Assembly (NCBI RefSeq): GCF_008123965.1
Contig: NZ_VSTH01000023.1
Coordinates: 1-64,000 of the forward strand
Origin: Bradyrhizobium hipponense
GTDB taxonomy: Bacteria; Pseudomonadota; Alphaproteobacteria; Rhizobiales; Xanthobacteraceae
Length of the DNA: 64,000 nt
Direction of reading: 5' to 3'
A program made the translations under genes and the position numbers. Of the stretch, positions 40,388 through 51,544 are shown one piece after another. The notes beneath the pieces were generated by a model. That model ran no database searches. It saw nothing but the letters and a program-made list of their open reading frames with translations, and was not told the origin of the DNA. Every line of letters begins with the position of its first letter. The stretch's first letter is position 1.

Positions 40388-41503
40388 CTAGCGGACGAGG
40401 CGATTGCGCCCTGCAAGCGCATTGTTCGATTCAAGCGCCGGCGCTATTCTCACGACAGCCGTAAGAGGCGCACCATTGCGCAGCAGGGCGAGCTTCACAT
40501 CCTCGCCGACGCGAGCAAGGCCGATCATGTTGCGGAGCTGCGCGGCGCTGCGGATCGGGCGGCCGTCCGCCGCGGTCACGATATCGCCCTTGCGCAGGCC
40601 TGCCTTTTCGGCGGGGGAATCCGCGGCAATTTCCGCGATGGCAGCGCCTTCATTACGTCCATTGCTGACGGACGGATGCAGATCTTTCAGCGACACGCCG
40701 ATGCGGCCGCGCTCGACCCGGCCGGTAGCGATGATCTGCTCCATCACCTTGCGCGCCATGTTGACCGGAATAGCAAAGCCGATGCCGACATTGCCGCCGG
40801 CGGGCGAGATGATGGCCGAATTGATGCCGACCAGTTCGCCGTGCAGGCTGACCAACGCGCCGCCGGAATTGCCGGGATTGATCGCCGCGTCGGTCTGAAT
40901 GAAATCCTCATAGCCCTGCTTGCCGAGGCCGGTTCGGCCAAGTGCGCTGACGAGGCCTGACGTCACGGTCTGTCCGAGCCCGAAGGGATTGCCGATCGCG
41001 AGCACGAAGTCGCCGACTTCGAGCGCGTCGCTGTCGCCGATGGGAAGCGCCTTGAGCCCGGCCGGGTTCTGGATCTGGAGCACCGCAACGTCGGTCGGCG
41101 GATCGCGGCCGACGACCTTTGCGGAGAACTGCCGGCCGTCCTTGGTCGTGATCTGGACGGCGGAAGTGCCTTCGACCACGTGGTTGTTGGTCAGCACATA
41201 GCCGCTGCGGGCATCGACGATCACGCCGGAGCCCGTCGCGCTGACTTCCTTCTCGATTTGCTTCGGAACATCGAAGAACTCGCGGAACAGCGGGTCGCGA
41301 TAGAGCGGATTGTCTTCGCGTACGCGGCCGTGCACGGAGATATTGACCACCGCCGGCGTCACCTGGCGGACCAAAGGCGCCAGCGTCGGGACCGAGCCGC
41401 CCGTCTTCAGATCGGGGAGCTGGCCTGCGGCAGGATGCGACGCCGTCAGCGTCAGCACCAGCAACGCCAACGAGAACAAACGCACAGCATACGTCTTCAT
41501 CAT
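40388..41503 (-). CDS. Periplasmic DegP/HtrA-type serine protease
   Basis: A 371-residue S1C protease for periplasmic protein quality control. A signal peptide (about 1-28) precedes the trypsin-like domain with triad H108 (NNHVVEG), D138 (PTDVAVLQ) and S213 (PGNSGGAL). One PDZ domain (about 260-350; AGLRKGDIVTAADGRPI) follows, so the layout is DegS/single-PDZ rather than classical two-PDZ DegP. It neighbours an Hsp20 cluster, consistent with a stress role. Confidence 0.92.
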   Translation of the reverse strand: MMKTYAVRLFSLALLVLTLTASHPAAGQLPDLKTGGSVPTLAPLVRQVTPAVVNISVHGRVREDNPLYRDPLFREFFDVPKQIEKEVSATGSGVIVDARSGYVLTNNHVVEGTSAVQITTKDGRQFSAKVVGRDPPTDVAVLQIQNPAGLKALPIGDSDALEVGDFVLAIGNPFGLGQTVTSGLVSALGRTGLGKQGYEDFIQTDAAINPGNSGGALVSLHGELVGINSAIISPAGGNVGIGFAIPVNMARKVMEQIIATGRVERGRIGVSLKDLHPSVSNGRNEGAAIAEIAADSPAEKAGLRKGDIVTAADGRPIRSAAQLRNMIGLARVGEDVKLALLRNGAPLTAVVRIAPALESNNALAGRNRLVR

Positions 41504-41543
41504 AACCTATCGTATCGCCCGAGATTGAAATTAGAGAGCCGCC

Positions 41544-41660
41544 TCACGCGCTATCGTGCGGCGCGTCCGTCCAGCCTTGCAAGGCCAGAAACGGAACGGA
41601 AGAGGCCGCTGAGACCTGGCCGAGCAGCACCAGAGCCAGAACGGTCTGCCCGAGCATCAT
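41544..41660 (-). CDS. Possible 38-residue exported or membrane peptide
   Basis: A frame starting MMLGQTVLALVLLGQVSAAS, with a polar tail ending in WTDAPHDSA. The first 20 residues look like a signal peptide or one membrane helix. Its ATG overlaps the stop of the upstream 111-residue gene (ATGA, 4 bases), a layout typical of translational coupling. There is no family match; the overlap could be chance. Confidence 0.35.
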   Translation of the reverse strand: MMLGQTVLALVLLGQVSAASSVPFLALQGWTDAPHDSA

Positions 41661-41992
41661 GCCCCTCGCCGTTCTGCGGCGGCCCAAGGCCGCCGCAGCC
41701 GCATCGGAACGCCGCCGCCCCGCGGCGGGTCGTCGTTGTCATTGTCGCCGTCGAGCCGGCGCAGGGCGACGAGAATATCCGCGAGCTGGACCGTATGGCT
41801 CATGCCGGGAATTTCGCGCAAGGCGGGACAGGATTCGACCGCGTACATGTCGGACGCCCAGGACGACAGGATGATCCGCTTCTCCGGCGTGGAGAGCTCG
41901 TCTGCGTTCAGGACATCAGCGGGCGAGTCATAGTGGGCCGCGGGATGAAACAGCGGATTGAGATTGCCGAAATTCGTATTCACGTTTGTCAT
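41657..41992 (-). CDS. Conserved hypothetical protein of the heat-shock cluster
   Basis: A 111-residue protein starting MTNVNTNFGNLNPLFHPAAH, with the segment LSTPEKRIILSSWASDMYAVE, a pattern seen in small uncharacterised rhizobial proteins (I recall it, I cannot confirm it). The C-terminus is basic and rich in Arg/Pro. GGAGG lies 9 bases before the ATG at 41992. It follows the two Hsp20 genes on the same strand after an 11-bp hairpin, so it may be a late gene of the heat-shock operon. Confidence 0.68.
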   Translation of the reverse strand: MTNVNTNFGNLNPLFHPAAHYDSPADVLNADELSTPEKRIILSSWASDMYAVESCPALREIPGMSHTVQLADILVALRRLDGDNDNDDPPRGGGVPMRLRRPWAAAERRGA

Positions 41993-42044
41993 CGGTTGTG
42001 CCTCCCCTGACGCTCCTTTCAAAGGGATGGGTATGTTGATGATC

Positions 42045-42071
42045 GGATGGCGGCGGGCCTCGCCGCCATCC
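42045..42071. terminator. 11-bp perfect stem-loop after the Hsp20 genes
   Basis: GGATGGCGGCG (42045-42055), loop GGCCT, CGCCGCCATCC (42061-42071), just after the stop of the second Hsp20 gene. There is no T-run on either side, so it may be a partial terminator or an mRNA-stabilising hairpin before the next gene. Confidence 0.55.
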
Positions 42072-42080
42072 ATGTTGGCG

Positions 42081-42572
42081 CTAGTGCGTGTTGATCGCGA
42101 TGCGCCTGACACCTTCCCGCGGCTTGTCGGATCTCGGCAGCGACACGGTCAGAACGCCGTTCTTGAACGACGCCTCGGCCTTGTCTTCCTCGACGTCCTC
42201 GATCGGAATTTGCCGCTCGAAGGCGCCGTAGTAGCGCTCGGTGAAATACCTGCCTTCGCCGTTGCGCTCGGCTTTCTTCTCGCCGCGGAGCGTGAGGACG
42301 CCGTTGGCGATTTCGACCTCGACGTCCTTCTCCGTCAGCCCCGGAAGTTCGGCCGTGACGGTCAGCATCTTGTCGGTCTCGCTGAGCTCGACCTTGGGCC
42401 AACCGAACCGGCCTTCCATCATGGGTGACAGGTTGCTTCCGGCAAAGCCGCGAAACACGTCGTCGAACAGACGGTTCATCTCACGATGAAGCGTCAGGAA
42501 CGGATCGAAGCTGTCGCGGACCGGCGCAAGCTCCTGGTTCCTTGACCAGGGAATAAGATCACGAAAACCCAT
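42081..42572 (-). CDS. Small heat-shock protein Hsp20 (class A/B type)
   Basis: A 163-residue alpha-crystallin-type chaperone that binds unfolding proteins. It starts MGFRDLIPWSRNQELAPVRD, followed by FDPFLTLHREMNRLFDDVFRGF; the alpha-crystallin domain (about 55-150) includes VELSETDKMLTVTAELPGL, DVEVEIANGVLTLRGEKK and the C-terminal NGVLTVSLPR. It sits 77 bases downstream of a second Hsp20 gene; the gap contains a GC hairpin but no ROSE-type sequence. AGGAGA precedes the ATG at 42572. Co-transcription with the upstream gene is likely. Confidence 0.94.
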   Translation of the reverse strand: MGFRDLIPWSRNQELAPVRDSFDPFLTLHREMNRLFDDVFRGFAGSNLSPMMEGRFGWPKVELSETDKMLTVTAELPGLTEKDVEVEIANGVLTLRGEKKAERNGEGRYFTERYYGAFERQIPIEDVEEDKAEASFKNGVLTVSLPRSDKPREGVRRIAINTH

Positions 42573-42649
42573 GGTTCTCTCCTTCATGCATCCGGGAGCG
42601 CGGCGCGCACATCTGAGCGCCGCGTTCCGCCAATCCATCGATCAAGCGT

Positions 42650-43108
42650 CTAGGCTGCTCTCTTCTCGATCTGCGATGCCGCAGGTGCGCCGCCCGCGAT
42701 CTCGATCCGGCGCGGCTTCATTGCTTCCGGGACCTCGCGGACGAGGTCGACGATCAGGAGACCGTCCTGGAAGGAGGCCTGCCTCACCTGGACATAGTCG
42801 GCGAGGTTGAAGACGCGCCGGAACGGACGCGCCGCGATGCCCTGATAGAGATATTCGTGCGTGGCGCCGTCGGGCTTCCTGCCCTCGATCGTGAGCGCGT
42901 TCTGCTCGGCGGTCACGGTGATATCGTTGATGCCGAAGCCCGCCACGGCGAGGCTGATCCGGTAATGGTCTTCGCCGGAACGTTCGATGTTGTAAGGGGG
43001 ATAGTTGTCCTCGGTCGCCTGGCGCAGCGTGCTGTCGACGAGATCGGCCAGATGATCGAAGCCGATGGTGGAGCGCCACAGGGGCGCGAAATCTAAGGTG
43101 GTCCTCAT
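42650..43108 (-). CDS. Small heat-shock protein Hsp20 (IbpA/HspA-like)
   Basis: A 152-residue small heat-shock protein, N-terminus MRTTLDFAPLWRSTIGFDHL, with the IbpA-type segment NYPPYNIERSGEDHYRISLA, the crystallin core (ITVTAEQNALTIEGRK, YLYQGIAARPFRRVFNLADY) and LIVDLVREVPEAMKPRRIEI. The mRNA leader carries a clear ROSE thermometer with the GGAGG site 8 bases before the ATG at 43108. It leads an Hsp20 operon with the gene at 42081-42572. Confidence 0.96.
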   Translation of the reverse strand: MRTTLDFAPLWRSTIGFDHLADLVDSTLRQATEDNYPPYNIERSGEDHYRISLAVAGFGINDITVTAEQNALTIEGRKPDGATHEYLYQGIAARPFRRVFNLADYVQVRQASFQDGLLIVDLVREVPEAMKPRRIEIAGGAPAASQIEKRAA

Positions 43109-43237
43109 AGCCAAGTCCTCCAAAGAGCAAGTTGGATACGAAGGAGCGCAGGACAGGGGTTTCAGACGGGGTCCGAAGACAACGGCCCGGCGCCCGTGCC
43201 GGGCCCTCGCGGGCACCCGGCACGCCGCTCTCGCGGC
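43109..43237 (-). promoter_or_regulatory. ROSE RNA thermometer (5'UTR of Hsp20 gene)
   Basis: The leader ends with TTGCTCTTTGGAGGA (43130-43116), the conserved ROSE block in which the U(U/C)GCU stretch masks the Shine-Dalgarno sequence at low temperature. Upstream lie two GC hairpins: GCCGC/GCGGC arms (43224-43237) and GTGCCGGG/CCCGGCAC arms (43196-43203 with 43216-43223), matching the multi-hairpin ROSE layout of rhizobial heat-shock genes. Heating should open the last stem and allow translation. Confidence 0.9.
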
Positions 43238-43244
43238 GAAAAGT

Positions 43245-43272
43245 GACTTAGAAGAACGGAAGTCGGTTTCAA
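43245..43272 (-). promoter_or_regulatory. Candidate promoter of the Hsp20 operon
   Basis: TTGAAA (43272-43267) as -35, 16 bases, then TAAGTC (43250-43245) as a weak -10. The predicted start, near 43238, falls at the base of the first ROSE hairpin. The extended CTTGAAA also resembles a heat-shock sigma (RpoH) -35 box, so the sigma factor is uncertain. Confidence 0.4.
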
Positions 43273-43340
43273 GAGGGCTGTCGAAAAATTTTTTGGACCG
43301 AGGCGGACCGCGGCCGGCCAGTTCCAGGCCCGATTCCCCT

Positions 43341-44837
43341 TCACGCCTTGGCGCGGGCACGGTCCGGTTCACGTAACGCCAGCGACGGCCAGAATCTTGC
43401 CCAGGGCTGGGCCGCTTCGAACGCCGCGGCGATCCGGAAAATCGTTGGCTCGTCGAGCCAGGGCGCCACGATCTGCAAGCCGATCGGCAGGCCATCGCGA
43501 TCAAAGCCGCAGGGCAGCGTCGCCGCCGGAAGGCCGGCGAGATTGATCGGCCAGGTAAAGGGCGACCAGCCCAGATGCGGATCGACCCTGGTGCCATCAA
43601 TCCGGTCGACGCCGATCTGGCCGGCCTCGAACGCGGTCACCGCAACCGTCGGCGTCACCAGCGCATCGACGCGCTCGAACAGTTTTAAGAACGCGTTGCG
43701 CGCCTGGCCACGGCGATAGCCGGCCTCGATATAGTCGGTGCCGCTGTAGTTACGGCCGGCGCTGATGACGTCGCGATAATCCGATTCTGAGCCGGCGAGA
43801 TCGGCCGTGGCCTTGCCCGCGACGGCGGCCGCCTGCTCGGTGAAGGCGATCGGCTTCAGCGTATGCTCGAGGATGCCGGGATCGAGGTCTGGACCGTCGA
43901 TGGTGACCTGCGCGCCGCAGGAGTCGAGAATGGCCAGCGCCTTGTTGAAAGCCGTGCGGACGTCCGGGCTGACCGCGGCGTAGCCGAGATCGACGCTGGC
44001 GCCGATGCGAATGCCGTTCAATGACGCAGCTTTGACATCGAACCTCCGCGGCGACACCGGAAGGCTCGCGGGATCGCGCAAATCGTAACCGGCAATGATT
44101 TCGAGCGTGAGCGCGGCATCCGCCACCGTGCGCGTGATCGGTCCCGTATGGGCGAGCGAAGCCCAGGACGGCGGCGAGAAGCCGGGCGAGCGTGGCACCA
44201 GGCCGAAGGTCGGCTTGAGCCCGAACACGCCGCAGAACGACGAAGGCACGCGGATCGAGCCGACGCCGTCGGTGCCGATCGCGATCGGCCCGCAGCCGGC
44301 CGCCACGCCCGCCGCTGCGCCGCCGCTCGACCCGCCACTTGTGCGGCCGGGATTCCAAGGGTTTCGGGTGGCGCCGGTGACCGGACTGTCCGCCGTGAGC
44401 TTGTAACCGGCCTCGCAGGTCGTGGTCTTGCAAGTGATGATCGCGCCGGCCGCTTTCAACGTCGACACAACGGCGGCATCGACCTCAGGCACGAACGCCT
44501 TGTTCATCGGCGAGCCGCCATAGGCCGGCACGCCCGCGACGAAGACGAGGTCCTTGATGGTAACAGGCACTCCGGCGAGCGGCCCCTTGGCTTCGCCCGC
44601 GCGCATCTCCCTGGTGAGACGGTCGGCATCCGCCCTCGCCTGCTCGTACATCGGCGTCACCACCGCGTTGCACGCCTGGTTGGTCGCCTCGAGCGCAGCG
44701 ATCGTGTCGTCGACGACGTCGCGCGGGGTGAACGCCTTGCGCCGGTAGCCGGCCATGATCTCGGTAGCCGAAAGCGCGCCAAGGCCAGTCGGCGCCGGCG
44801 GAAAGGCCGTTCGGCCGGAACCATCAGTCATCATCAA
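43341..44837 (-). CDS. Amidase (amidase signature family)
   Basis: A 498-residue amidase-signature hydrolase with a Ser-cisSer-Lys triad: Lys in PVTIKDLVFVAG, the GRTSGGSSGG motif and the nucleophile Ser in GTDGVGSIRVPSSF. It hydrolyses an amide to acid and ammonia. It is not GatA-like in context: its start is 9 bases after the FAD subunit of a molybdenum hydroxylase, ending a long catabolic operon. The substrate is probably an oxidised or ring-opened product of that enzyme, by inference. Confidence 0.9.
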   Translation of the reverse strand: MMMTDGSGRTAFPPAPTGLGALSATEIMAGYRRKAFTPRDVVDDTIAALEATNQACNAVVTPMYEQARADADRLTREMRAGEAKGPLAGVPVTIKDLVFVAGVPAYGGSPMNKAFVPEVDAAVVSTLKAAGAIITCKTTTCEAGYKLTADSPVTGATRNPWNPGRTSGGSSGGAAAGVAAGCGPIAIGTDGVGSIRVPSSFCGVFGLKPTFGLVPRSPGFSPPSWASLAHTGPITRTVADAALTLEIIAGYDLRDPASLPVSPRRFDVKAASLNGIRIGASVDLGYAAVSPDVRTAFNKALAILDSCGAQVTIDGPDLDPGILEHTLKPIAFTEQAAAVAGKATADLAGSESDYRDVISAGRNYSGTDYIEAGYRRGQARNAFLKLFERVDALVTPTVAVTAFEAGQIGVDRIDGTRVDPHLGWSPFTWPINLAGLPAATLPCGFDRDGLPIGLQIVAPWLDEPTIFRIAAAFEAAQPWARFWPSLALREPDRARAKA

Positions 44838-44846
44838 CCCTAAGAG

Positions 44847-45644
44847 CTAGCTGAGCGCCGCGTCGACGGCGCGCTTGGCCATCACCGTGACGAGATGCGC
44901 ACGGTAATCGGCTTCGGCGTGGATATCGGAGGTGAGGCCGTCGGTGTCGATCTTGATCGCCGCGACCGCGGACGGATCGAAATGTTGCGACAGCGCCGCC
45001 TCCATCGGCGGCACCCGGAACACGCCGGAGCCTGCTCCGGTCACCGCCACCCGGACGCCGTCGGCGAATTTCGCGGCGAATACGCCGACCAACGCGTAGC
45101 GCGAAGCCGGCGCCTTGAATTTGGCGTAGCCTGCCTTGAGCGGTACGGGAAAGCGGATTGCGGTGATGATCTCGCCCGGCTCGAGCGCGGTCTCGAACAG
45201 GCCGAGGAAGAACTTGTCGGCTGCGATCTCGCGCGCGCTGGTGACGATGGTCGCACCCAGGCCGAGGACGCCGGCTGGATAATCGGCCGCCGGGTCGTTG
45301 TTCGCGACCGAACCGCCGATGGTCCCGCGGCTGCGCACCGCGGGATCGCCGATCATCGAGGCCAGCGCAGCGAGCCCCGGGATTTTCGCTTGCACGAGCT
45401 TGGAGGCAGCGACCACTGCGTGCGGCGTCATCGCGCCGATGCTGATCGTCGCACCGTCATCAGTGATGCCTTTGAGGTTTGGCAGCTTTGAAAGATCGAC
45501 TAGTGCCACGGGGCTTGCCAGCCGCTGCTTCAGCGTCGGGATCAGCGTCATGCCGCCGGCGACCAGCTTGCTGTCCTCAATCGAGGTCAGCAGCTTTGCA
45601 GCGTCGGGAACCTGGTTTGGCTGGTGATAGGCAAACGGTTTCAT
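44847..45644 (-). CDS. Molybdenum hydroxylase FAD subunit (CoxM/CutM-like)
   Basis: A 265-residue medium subunit of a xanthine dehydrogenase/CO dehydrogenase-type enzyme, carrying FAD between the iron-sulfur subunit and the terminal acceptor. It starts MKPFAYHQPNQVPDAAKLL and shows the FAD-contacting segments KLVAGGMTLIP, ISIGAMTPHAVV and TIGGSVANNDPAADYPA. The ATG at 45644 is 11 bases after the molybdenum subunit stop; a longer frame would run into that gene. Confidence 0.93.
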   Translation of the reverse strand: MKPFAYHQPNQVPDAAKLLTSIEDSKLVAGGMTLIPTLKQRLASPVALVDLSKLPNLKGITDDGATISIGAMTPHAVVAASKLVQAKIPGLAALASMIGDPAVRSRGTIGGSVANNDPAADYPAGVLGLGATIVTSAREIAADKFFLGLFETALEPGEIITAIRFPVPLKAGYAKFKAPASRYALVGVFAAKFADGVRVAVTGAGSGVFRVPPMEAALSQHFDPSAVAAIKIDTDGLTSDIHAEADYRAHLVTVMAKRAVDAALS

Positions 45645-45655
45645 TTCTGTCCTCC

Positions 45656-48043
45656 CTATTCCGCGGCGACCGGCAGCGACGCGTTTTGCAGCAAGCGCCA
45701 GATCCGGTTCGGCGTCGCCGGCATGTCGACGTGAGTGACGCCGAGATGCGACAGCGCATCGACCACCGCGTTGATGACGGCGGCGGGCGAACCGATGGTG
45801 CCGACCTCGCCGCAGCCTTTCACGCCCATCGGCGTGTGCGTGCACAACGTCGAATGGGTCGCGACCTTCATCATCGGCATGTGGTCGGCGCGCGGCATGC
45901 AGTAGTCCATCAGCGAGCCCGACAGCAGCTGGCCGGAGCCTTCGTCATAGACCGCGTTCTCGAACAGCGCCTGGCCGACGCCCTGCACGATGCCGCCATG
46001 CAGCTGCCCCTCGACGATCATCGGGTTGATGACCGTTCCGACGTCGTCCACCGCGGTATAATTGACCAGCGTCACCGTGCCGGTTTCGGGGTCGACCTCG
46101 ACCTCGGCGATATGACAGCCGCCGGGATAGGTGAAATTGACGGGGTCGTAATACGCCTGCTCCTCCAGCCCCGGCTCCAGCACTTCGAGCGGGTAATTGT
46201 GCGGCACGTAAGCGGCGCCCGCGATCTCCTCGAAGGTCTTGGTCCGATCCGTGCCGGCAACCGAGAATTTTCCGGCCTCGAACTGGATATCGACTTCGGC
46301 AGCCTCTAATAGATGCGCCGCGATCTTCTTGCCTTTCGCGACCACCTTGTCCGTCGCCTTCGACAGCGCCGCGCCGCCGACCACCAGGGAGCGCGAGCCA
46401 TAGGTGCCCATGCCGAACTGCACGCGATCGGTATCGCCGAACACGATGTCGACATTCTCAAAGGACACGCCAAGCTTTTCCGAGACGATCTGCGCGAACG
46501 TCGTCTCGTGGCCCTGGCCGTGATTGTGGGTGCCGATCATCACCGTGACCTGGCCGGTCGGATGCACGCGCACTGTAGCGCTTTCATAGAGGCCGCCGCG
46601 TGCGCCCAGCCGTCCCGCGAAGCGCGACGGTGCGAGACCGCAAGCCTCGACATAGGTCGAGTAGCCGAGCCCGCGGAATTTGCCCTTGCGCGCTGATTCC
46701 GACTTGCGGATGCCAAAGTTCTTGACGTCGGCAGCGACCAGCGCGCCGTCGAGGCATCCAACCGGATCGCCGGAATCGTACTGCACCAGCACCGGCGTCT
46801 GGTACGGATAGCCCTCCTTCGGGATCATGTTGCGGCGGCGGATCTCGACGCGATCGAGCCCCATCTCGCTGGCTGCGACATCGACGATACGCTCCAGCAC
46901 GAAGGTCGCTTCGGGCCGGCCGGCACCGCGATAGGCGTCGACAGGAACGGTATTGGTGAACACCACCTTCACATTGCAGTAGATCGCCGGCGTGGTGTAG
47001 ACGCCGCCGAGCAGCGGGCCGTAGAGATTGGTCGGGATGTTCGGCCCGAAGGTCGAGAGATAACCGCCCATATTGGCGAGCGTCTTGACACGGAAGGCCA
47101 GGAACTTTCCGGTTTCGTCAAGCGCAAGCTCGGCCTCGGTGACATGGTCGCGGCCGTGGCGGTCGGAGACGTAGCCTTCCGAGCGGCTCGCCACCCATTT
47201 GATCGGTCGCATCACCCGCTTGGCGGCCCAGGTGATTACGGCTTCCTCGCCGTAATGGAATTGCTTGACACCGAAGCCGCCGCCGACATCGGGCGCGACC
47301 ACCCGCAGCTTGTGCTGCGGGATGTTCAGCACCAGCGCGCCCATCAGGAAGCGCACGACGTGCGGGAACTGGCTGGTGGTCCACAGCGTGAACCGATCGG
47401 TACCCGGCTCATATTCCGCGATCGCCGCGCGCGGCTCCATCGGATTGCCGATCAGGCGGTTGTTGACCAGGCTGAGCTTTGCGACATGCGCGGCCTTGCG
47501 GAACGCGGTTTCGACCGCGGCCTTGTCGCCGAGCTCCCAGTCGCAGCAGATGTTGTTCGGCACGTCGTCGAACAATTGCGGTGCGCCAGGCCGCACGGCC
47601 TCGAGCACCCCAACCACCGAGGGCAGCACCTCGTAATCGACCGTCAGCAGCTCGGCTGCCGCATTCGCCTGGTCCGACGTCTCAGCAATGACGAAGGCCA
47701 CCATGTCGCCGACGAAGCGCACCTTGTCCTGCGCCAGCATCGGGAACGGCGGCTCCTTCATCGGCACGCCCTTGGCGTCGGTGATGCCCCAACCGCAGGG
47801 AAGCGAACCGAGGCCATCGTCGGCAACGTCATCCCCGGTCAGGACGGCGATGACGCCCGGCGCTGCGAGCGCCGCGCTCTTGTCGATGCCGCGCAGTTTC
47901 GCATGTCCATGAGGCGAGCGCACGAACACGCCGGCGGCCATGCCGGGGCGCTTGATGTCGGAGACATAGTTGCCGCGTCCGGTGAGGAAACGCTGGTCTT
48001 CCTTCCGCTTCGGTGACGCGCCGATCCCGATTACATTGCCCAT
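45656..48043 (-). CDS. Molybdenum hydroxylase large subunit (form II CoxL-like)
   Basis: A 795-residue molybdopterin-binding subunit of the xanthine dehydrogenase family ([20 protein letters not shown] start). The active-site loop reads [10 protein letters not shown], the form II signature, and not the AYxCSFR of true aerobic CO dehydrogenase, so CO is unlikely to be the substrate. The catalytic Glu is present in [13 protein letters not shown]. It hydroxylates an unidentified carbon centre, perhaps in an N-heterocycle or aldehyde. The ATG at 48043 is 2 bases from the 2Fe-2S subunit gene. Confidence 0.94.
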   Translation of the reverse strand: MGNVIGIGASPKRKEDQRFLTGRGNYVSDIKRPGMAAGVFVRSPHGHAKLRGIDKSAALAAPGVIAVLTGDDVADDGLGSLPCGWGITDAKGVPMKEPPFPMLAQDKVRFVGDMVAFVIAETSDQANAAAELLTVDYEVLPSVVGVLEAVRPGAPQLFDDVPNNICCDWELGDKAAVETAFRKAAHVAKLSLVNNRLIGNPMEPRAAIAEYEPGTDRFTLWTTSQFPHVVRFLMGALVLNIPQHKLRVVAPDVGGGFGVKQFHYGEEAVITWAAKRVMRPIKWVASRSEGYVSDRHGRDHVTEAELALDETGKFLAFRVKTLANMGGYLSTFGPNIPTNLYGPLLGGVYTTPAIYCNVKVVFTNTVPVDAYRGAGRPEATFVLERIVDVAASEMGLDRVEIRRRNMIPKEGYPYQTPVLVQYDSGDPVGCLDGALVAADVKNFGIRKSESARKGKFRGLGYSTYVEACGLAPSRFAGRLGARGGLYESATVRVHPTGQVTVMIGTHNHGQGHETTFAQIVSEKLGVSFENVDIVFGDTDRVQFGMGTYGSRSLVVGGAALSKATDKVVAKGKKIAAHLLEAAEVDIQFEAGKFSVAGTDRTKTFEEIAGAAYVPHNYPLEVLEPGLEEQAYYDPVNFTYPGGCHIAEVEVDPETGTVTLVNYTAVDDVGTVINPMIVEGQLHGGIVQGVGQALFENAVYDEGSGQLLSGSLMDYCMPRADHMPMMKVATHSTLCTHTPMGVKGCGEVGTIGSPAAVINAVVDALSHLGVTHVDMPATPNRIWRLLQNASLPVAAE

Positions 48044-48045
48044 AG

Positions 48046-48537
<492 letters not shown>

Positions 48538-48558
48538 ACTCCTGTGCGCGACGGGGCT

Positions 48559-49672
<1,114 letters not shown>

Positions 49673-49686
<14 letters not shown>

Positions 49687-50563
49687 TGCTGCCGCGCTTC
49701 TTCTGGATCAGCACGATGCTGCCCAGGCTCGCACCGATGACAATGAAGGAGACGATGGTCGTCACCGTGCCGAGCGCGTAGAGCGAGGGCGAGGTAACGT
49801 TCAATGTCATGCTCCAGATTTCCAGCGGCAGCGTGTTCAGCGATCCGGCGGTCTGCAGGCTGCGGGCGAATTCGTCATGGGACAGCGTGAAGCCGAACAG
49901 CGCGACAGCAACGAGGCCGGGCGCTAGTACCGGGATCATCACCAGCCGGATCGACTGCCAGCGGCTGGCACCGAGATCGTAGGCCGCCTCCTCCCAGACG
50001 TGGTTGAAGCGCGACATCACCGCGAACATCACCAGCACGCCGAACGGCAGCGTCCAGGACAGCTGCGCGCCGAGGGCCGAAGTGTACCAGCTCGCATTCA
50101 GTCCGAGCGCCTGGAACAGGAGCCCCGTGCCGAGACCGAGCACGAGGCCGGGCGCGACCAGGCTGCCGATCATCGTGTAGAAGACGACCGTGTCGCCGCG
50201 AAAGCGCTTGCGGAAACCGAGCCCGGCGAGAAACGACACCACCACCGTGATGATGGTGACGATGACCGCGAGCTTGATCGAGCGGTCGAACGAGCCCTTG
50301 ACGTCGCCGGTCCGCACCTGGGTGAAGAGATCGACGAACCAGTGCAGTGACTGTCCCTTCATTGGAAACACCAGGCCGCCGCGGATGTCCTGGAACGACA
50401 GGATGTAGATGCAGAACATCGGACCGTAGAGCGCCAGCACATAGAGCGCGAACAGCGTCGCCAGCACGTAGAACGTCCAGGGTCGCCCACCCTTGCTCGG
50501 CGCGATCGCCTTGGTGGTCGCAGGCGCAACTGTCTCGGGCATGTCGGCCAGCACCGCGCTCAT
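49673..50563 (-). CDS. ABC transporter permease (PotC-like)
   Basis: A 296-residue inner-membrane permease with six predicted segments (for example FYVLATLFALYVLALYGPMF). The EAA-type loop is seen as EEAAYDLGASRWQSIRLVMIP. Its start overlaps the stop of the other permease by 4 bases (ATGA), so the pair is probably translated together. The substrate is likely a small cationic or nitrogenous molecule, by family resemblance to polyamine systems. Confidence 0.92.
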
Positions 50564-51462
50564 CGCGTGATCTCCTGCCGGATGTCGACGGTGCGCAGGA
50601 TCAGCGAAACGATCGCGACCAGCACCAGCGTCAGCAGCACCGCGCTGGCGGCCGCGGTCGGGTATTGCAGCACGCCGACGTCCTCGTAGAACGCGCTGAC
50701 CACCGAGGCCGAGCCGCCCCCGGACATCACCTTGACCACGAAGAAGTCGCCCATCACGATCGAGACCACGAAGATGGTGCCGAGCGCGATGCCGCTCTTG
50801 GACATCGGCACCACGATCAGCCGCATGATGTCGAACCGGCTGGCGCCGGCGTCGATCGCGGCCTCGATCAGCTTCTTGTCGATCCGCGCCATGGAATTGA
50901 AGATCGGCACGATCATGAAAATCGTGAGCTGGTGCACATAGGCGATGACGACCGCAAGGTCGGAAAACAGCAGCACCTCCAGCGGCTGGCGGATGACGCC
51001 CGTTGCCAGCAGCGCCTGATTGATCAGGCCTTCCTTGCCGAGCAGCGGAATCCACGAGATCATCCGGATGATATTCGACGTCCAGAACGGCACCGTGCAC
51101 AGCAGGAACAGGCCGATCGCCAGCAGCTGGTTGCGGACGTGGAACACCAGGAAATAGGCGACGAAGAAGCCGATGATGAGCGTGAAGACCCAGGTCAGCA
51201 GCGTGAACTTGATCGTCGCAAGATATAGCTTCAGCGTCAGCGCCGAATGCAGCACCTCGACATAGCTTGCGAGCGTGAAGCCGGGTGTCAGACCGCCGAA
51301 GCCGTCGGTGGCGAAGAAGCTTGCGGCCAGCACCACCAGGATCGGCGCCACGAAGAACGGCACCAGCACCAGCACAAGCGGCGACACGTAGAGCCAGCCG
51401 GCGAGATTGGCGCGTGATGTGGTTTGAGCGAGACTTGGAGCTGAACTTGGACCTGGCTGCAT
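50560..51462 (-). CDS. ABC transporter permease (PotB-like)
   Basis: A 300-residue permease with about six membrane segments (LVLVLVPFFVAPILVVLAAS first) and the coupling loop LIEAAIDAGASRFDIMRLIVVP. The start at 51462 (MQPGPSSAPS) is assumed; an in-frame ATG 15 codons upstream (51507) is also possible. It pairs with the PotC-like permease in the operon, 82 bases after the binding-protein gene. Confidence 0.9.
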   Translation of the reverse strand: MQPGPSSAPSLAQTTSRANLAGWLYVSPLVLVLVPFFVAPILVVLAASFFATDGFGGLTPGFTLASYVEVLHSALTLKLYLATIKFTLLTWVFTLIIGFFVAYFLVFHVRNQLLAIGLFLLCTVPFWTSNIIRMISWIPLLGKEGLINQALLATGVIRQPLEVLLFSDLAVVIAYVHQLTIFMIVPIFNSMARIDKKLIEAAIDAGASRFDIMRLIVVPMSKSGIALGTIFVVSIVMGDFFVVKVMSGGGSASVVSAFYEDVGVLQYPTAAASAVLLTLVLVAIVSLILRTVDIRQEITR

Positions 51463-51544
51463 ATCGGCGAACGCCTCGAAGTCGCTTCTCTTGCACCGGC
51501 GCGTCACCGCGCCGGCGCTCTCGTTACGTCAGGGAAAGCAGGTT

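Noticed and set aside
40146..40434. Overlapping small frames on both strands between the helical protein and the HtrA gene
   Set aside because: No ribosome binding site or family on either strand; composition typical of GC-rich noncoding DNA.
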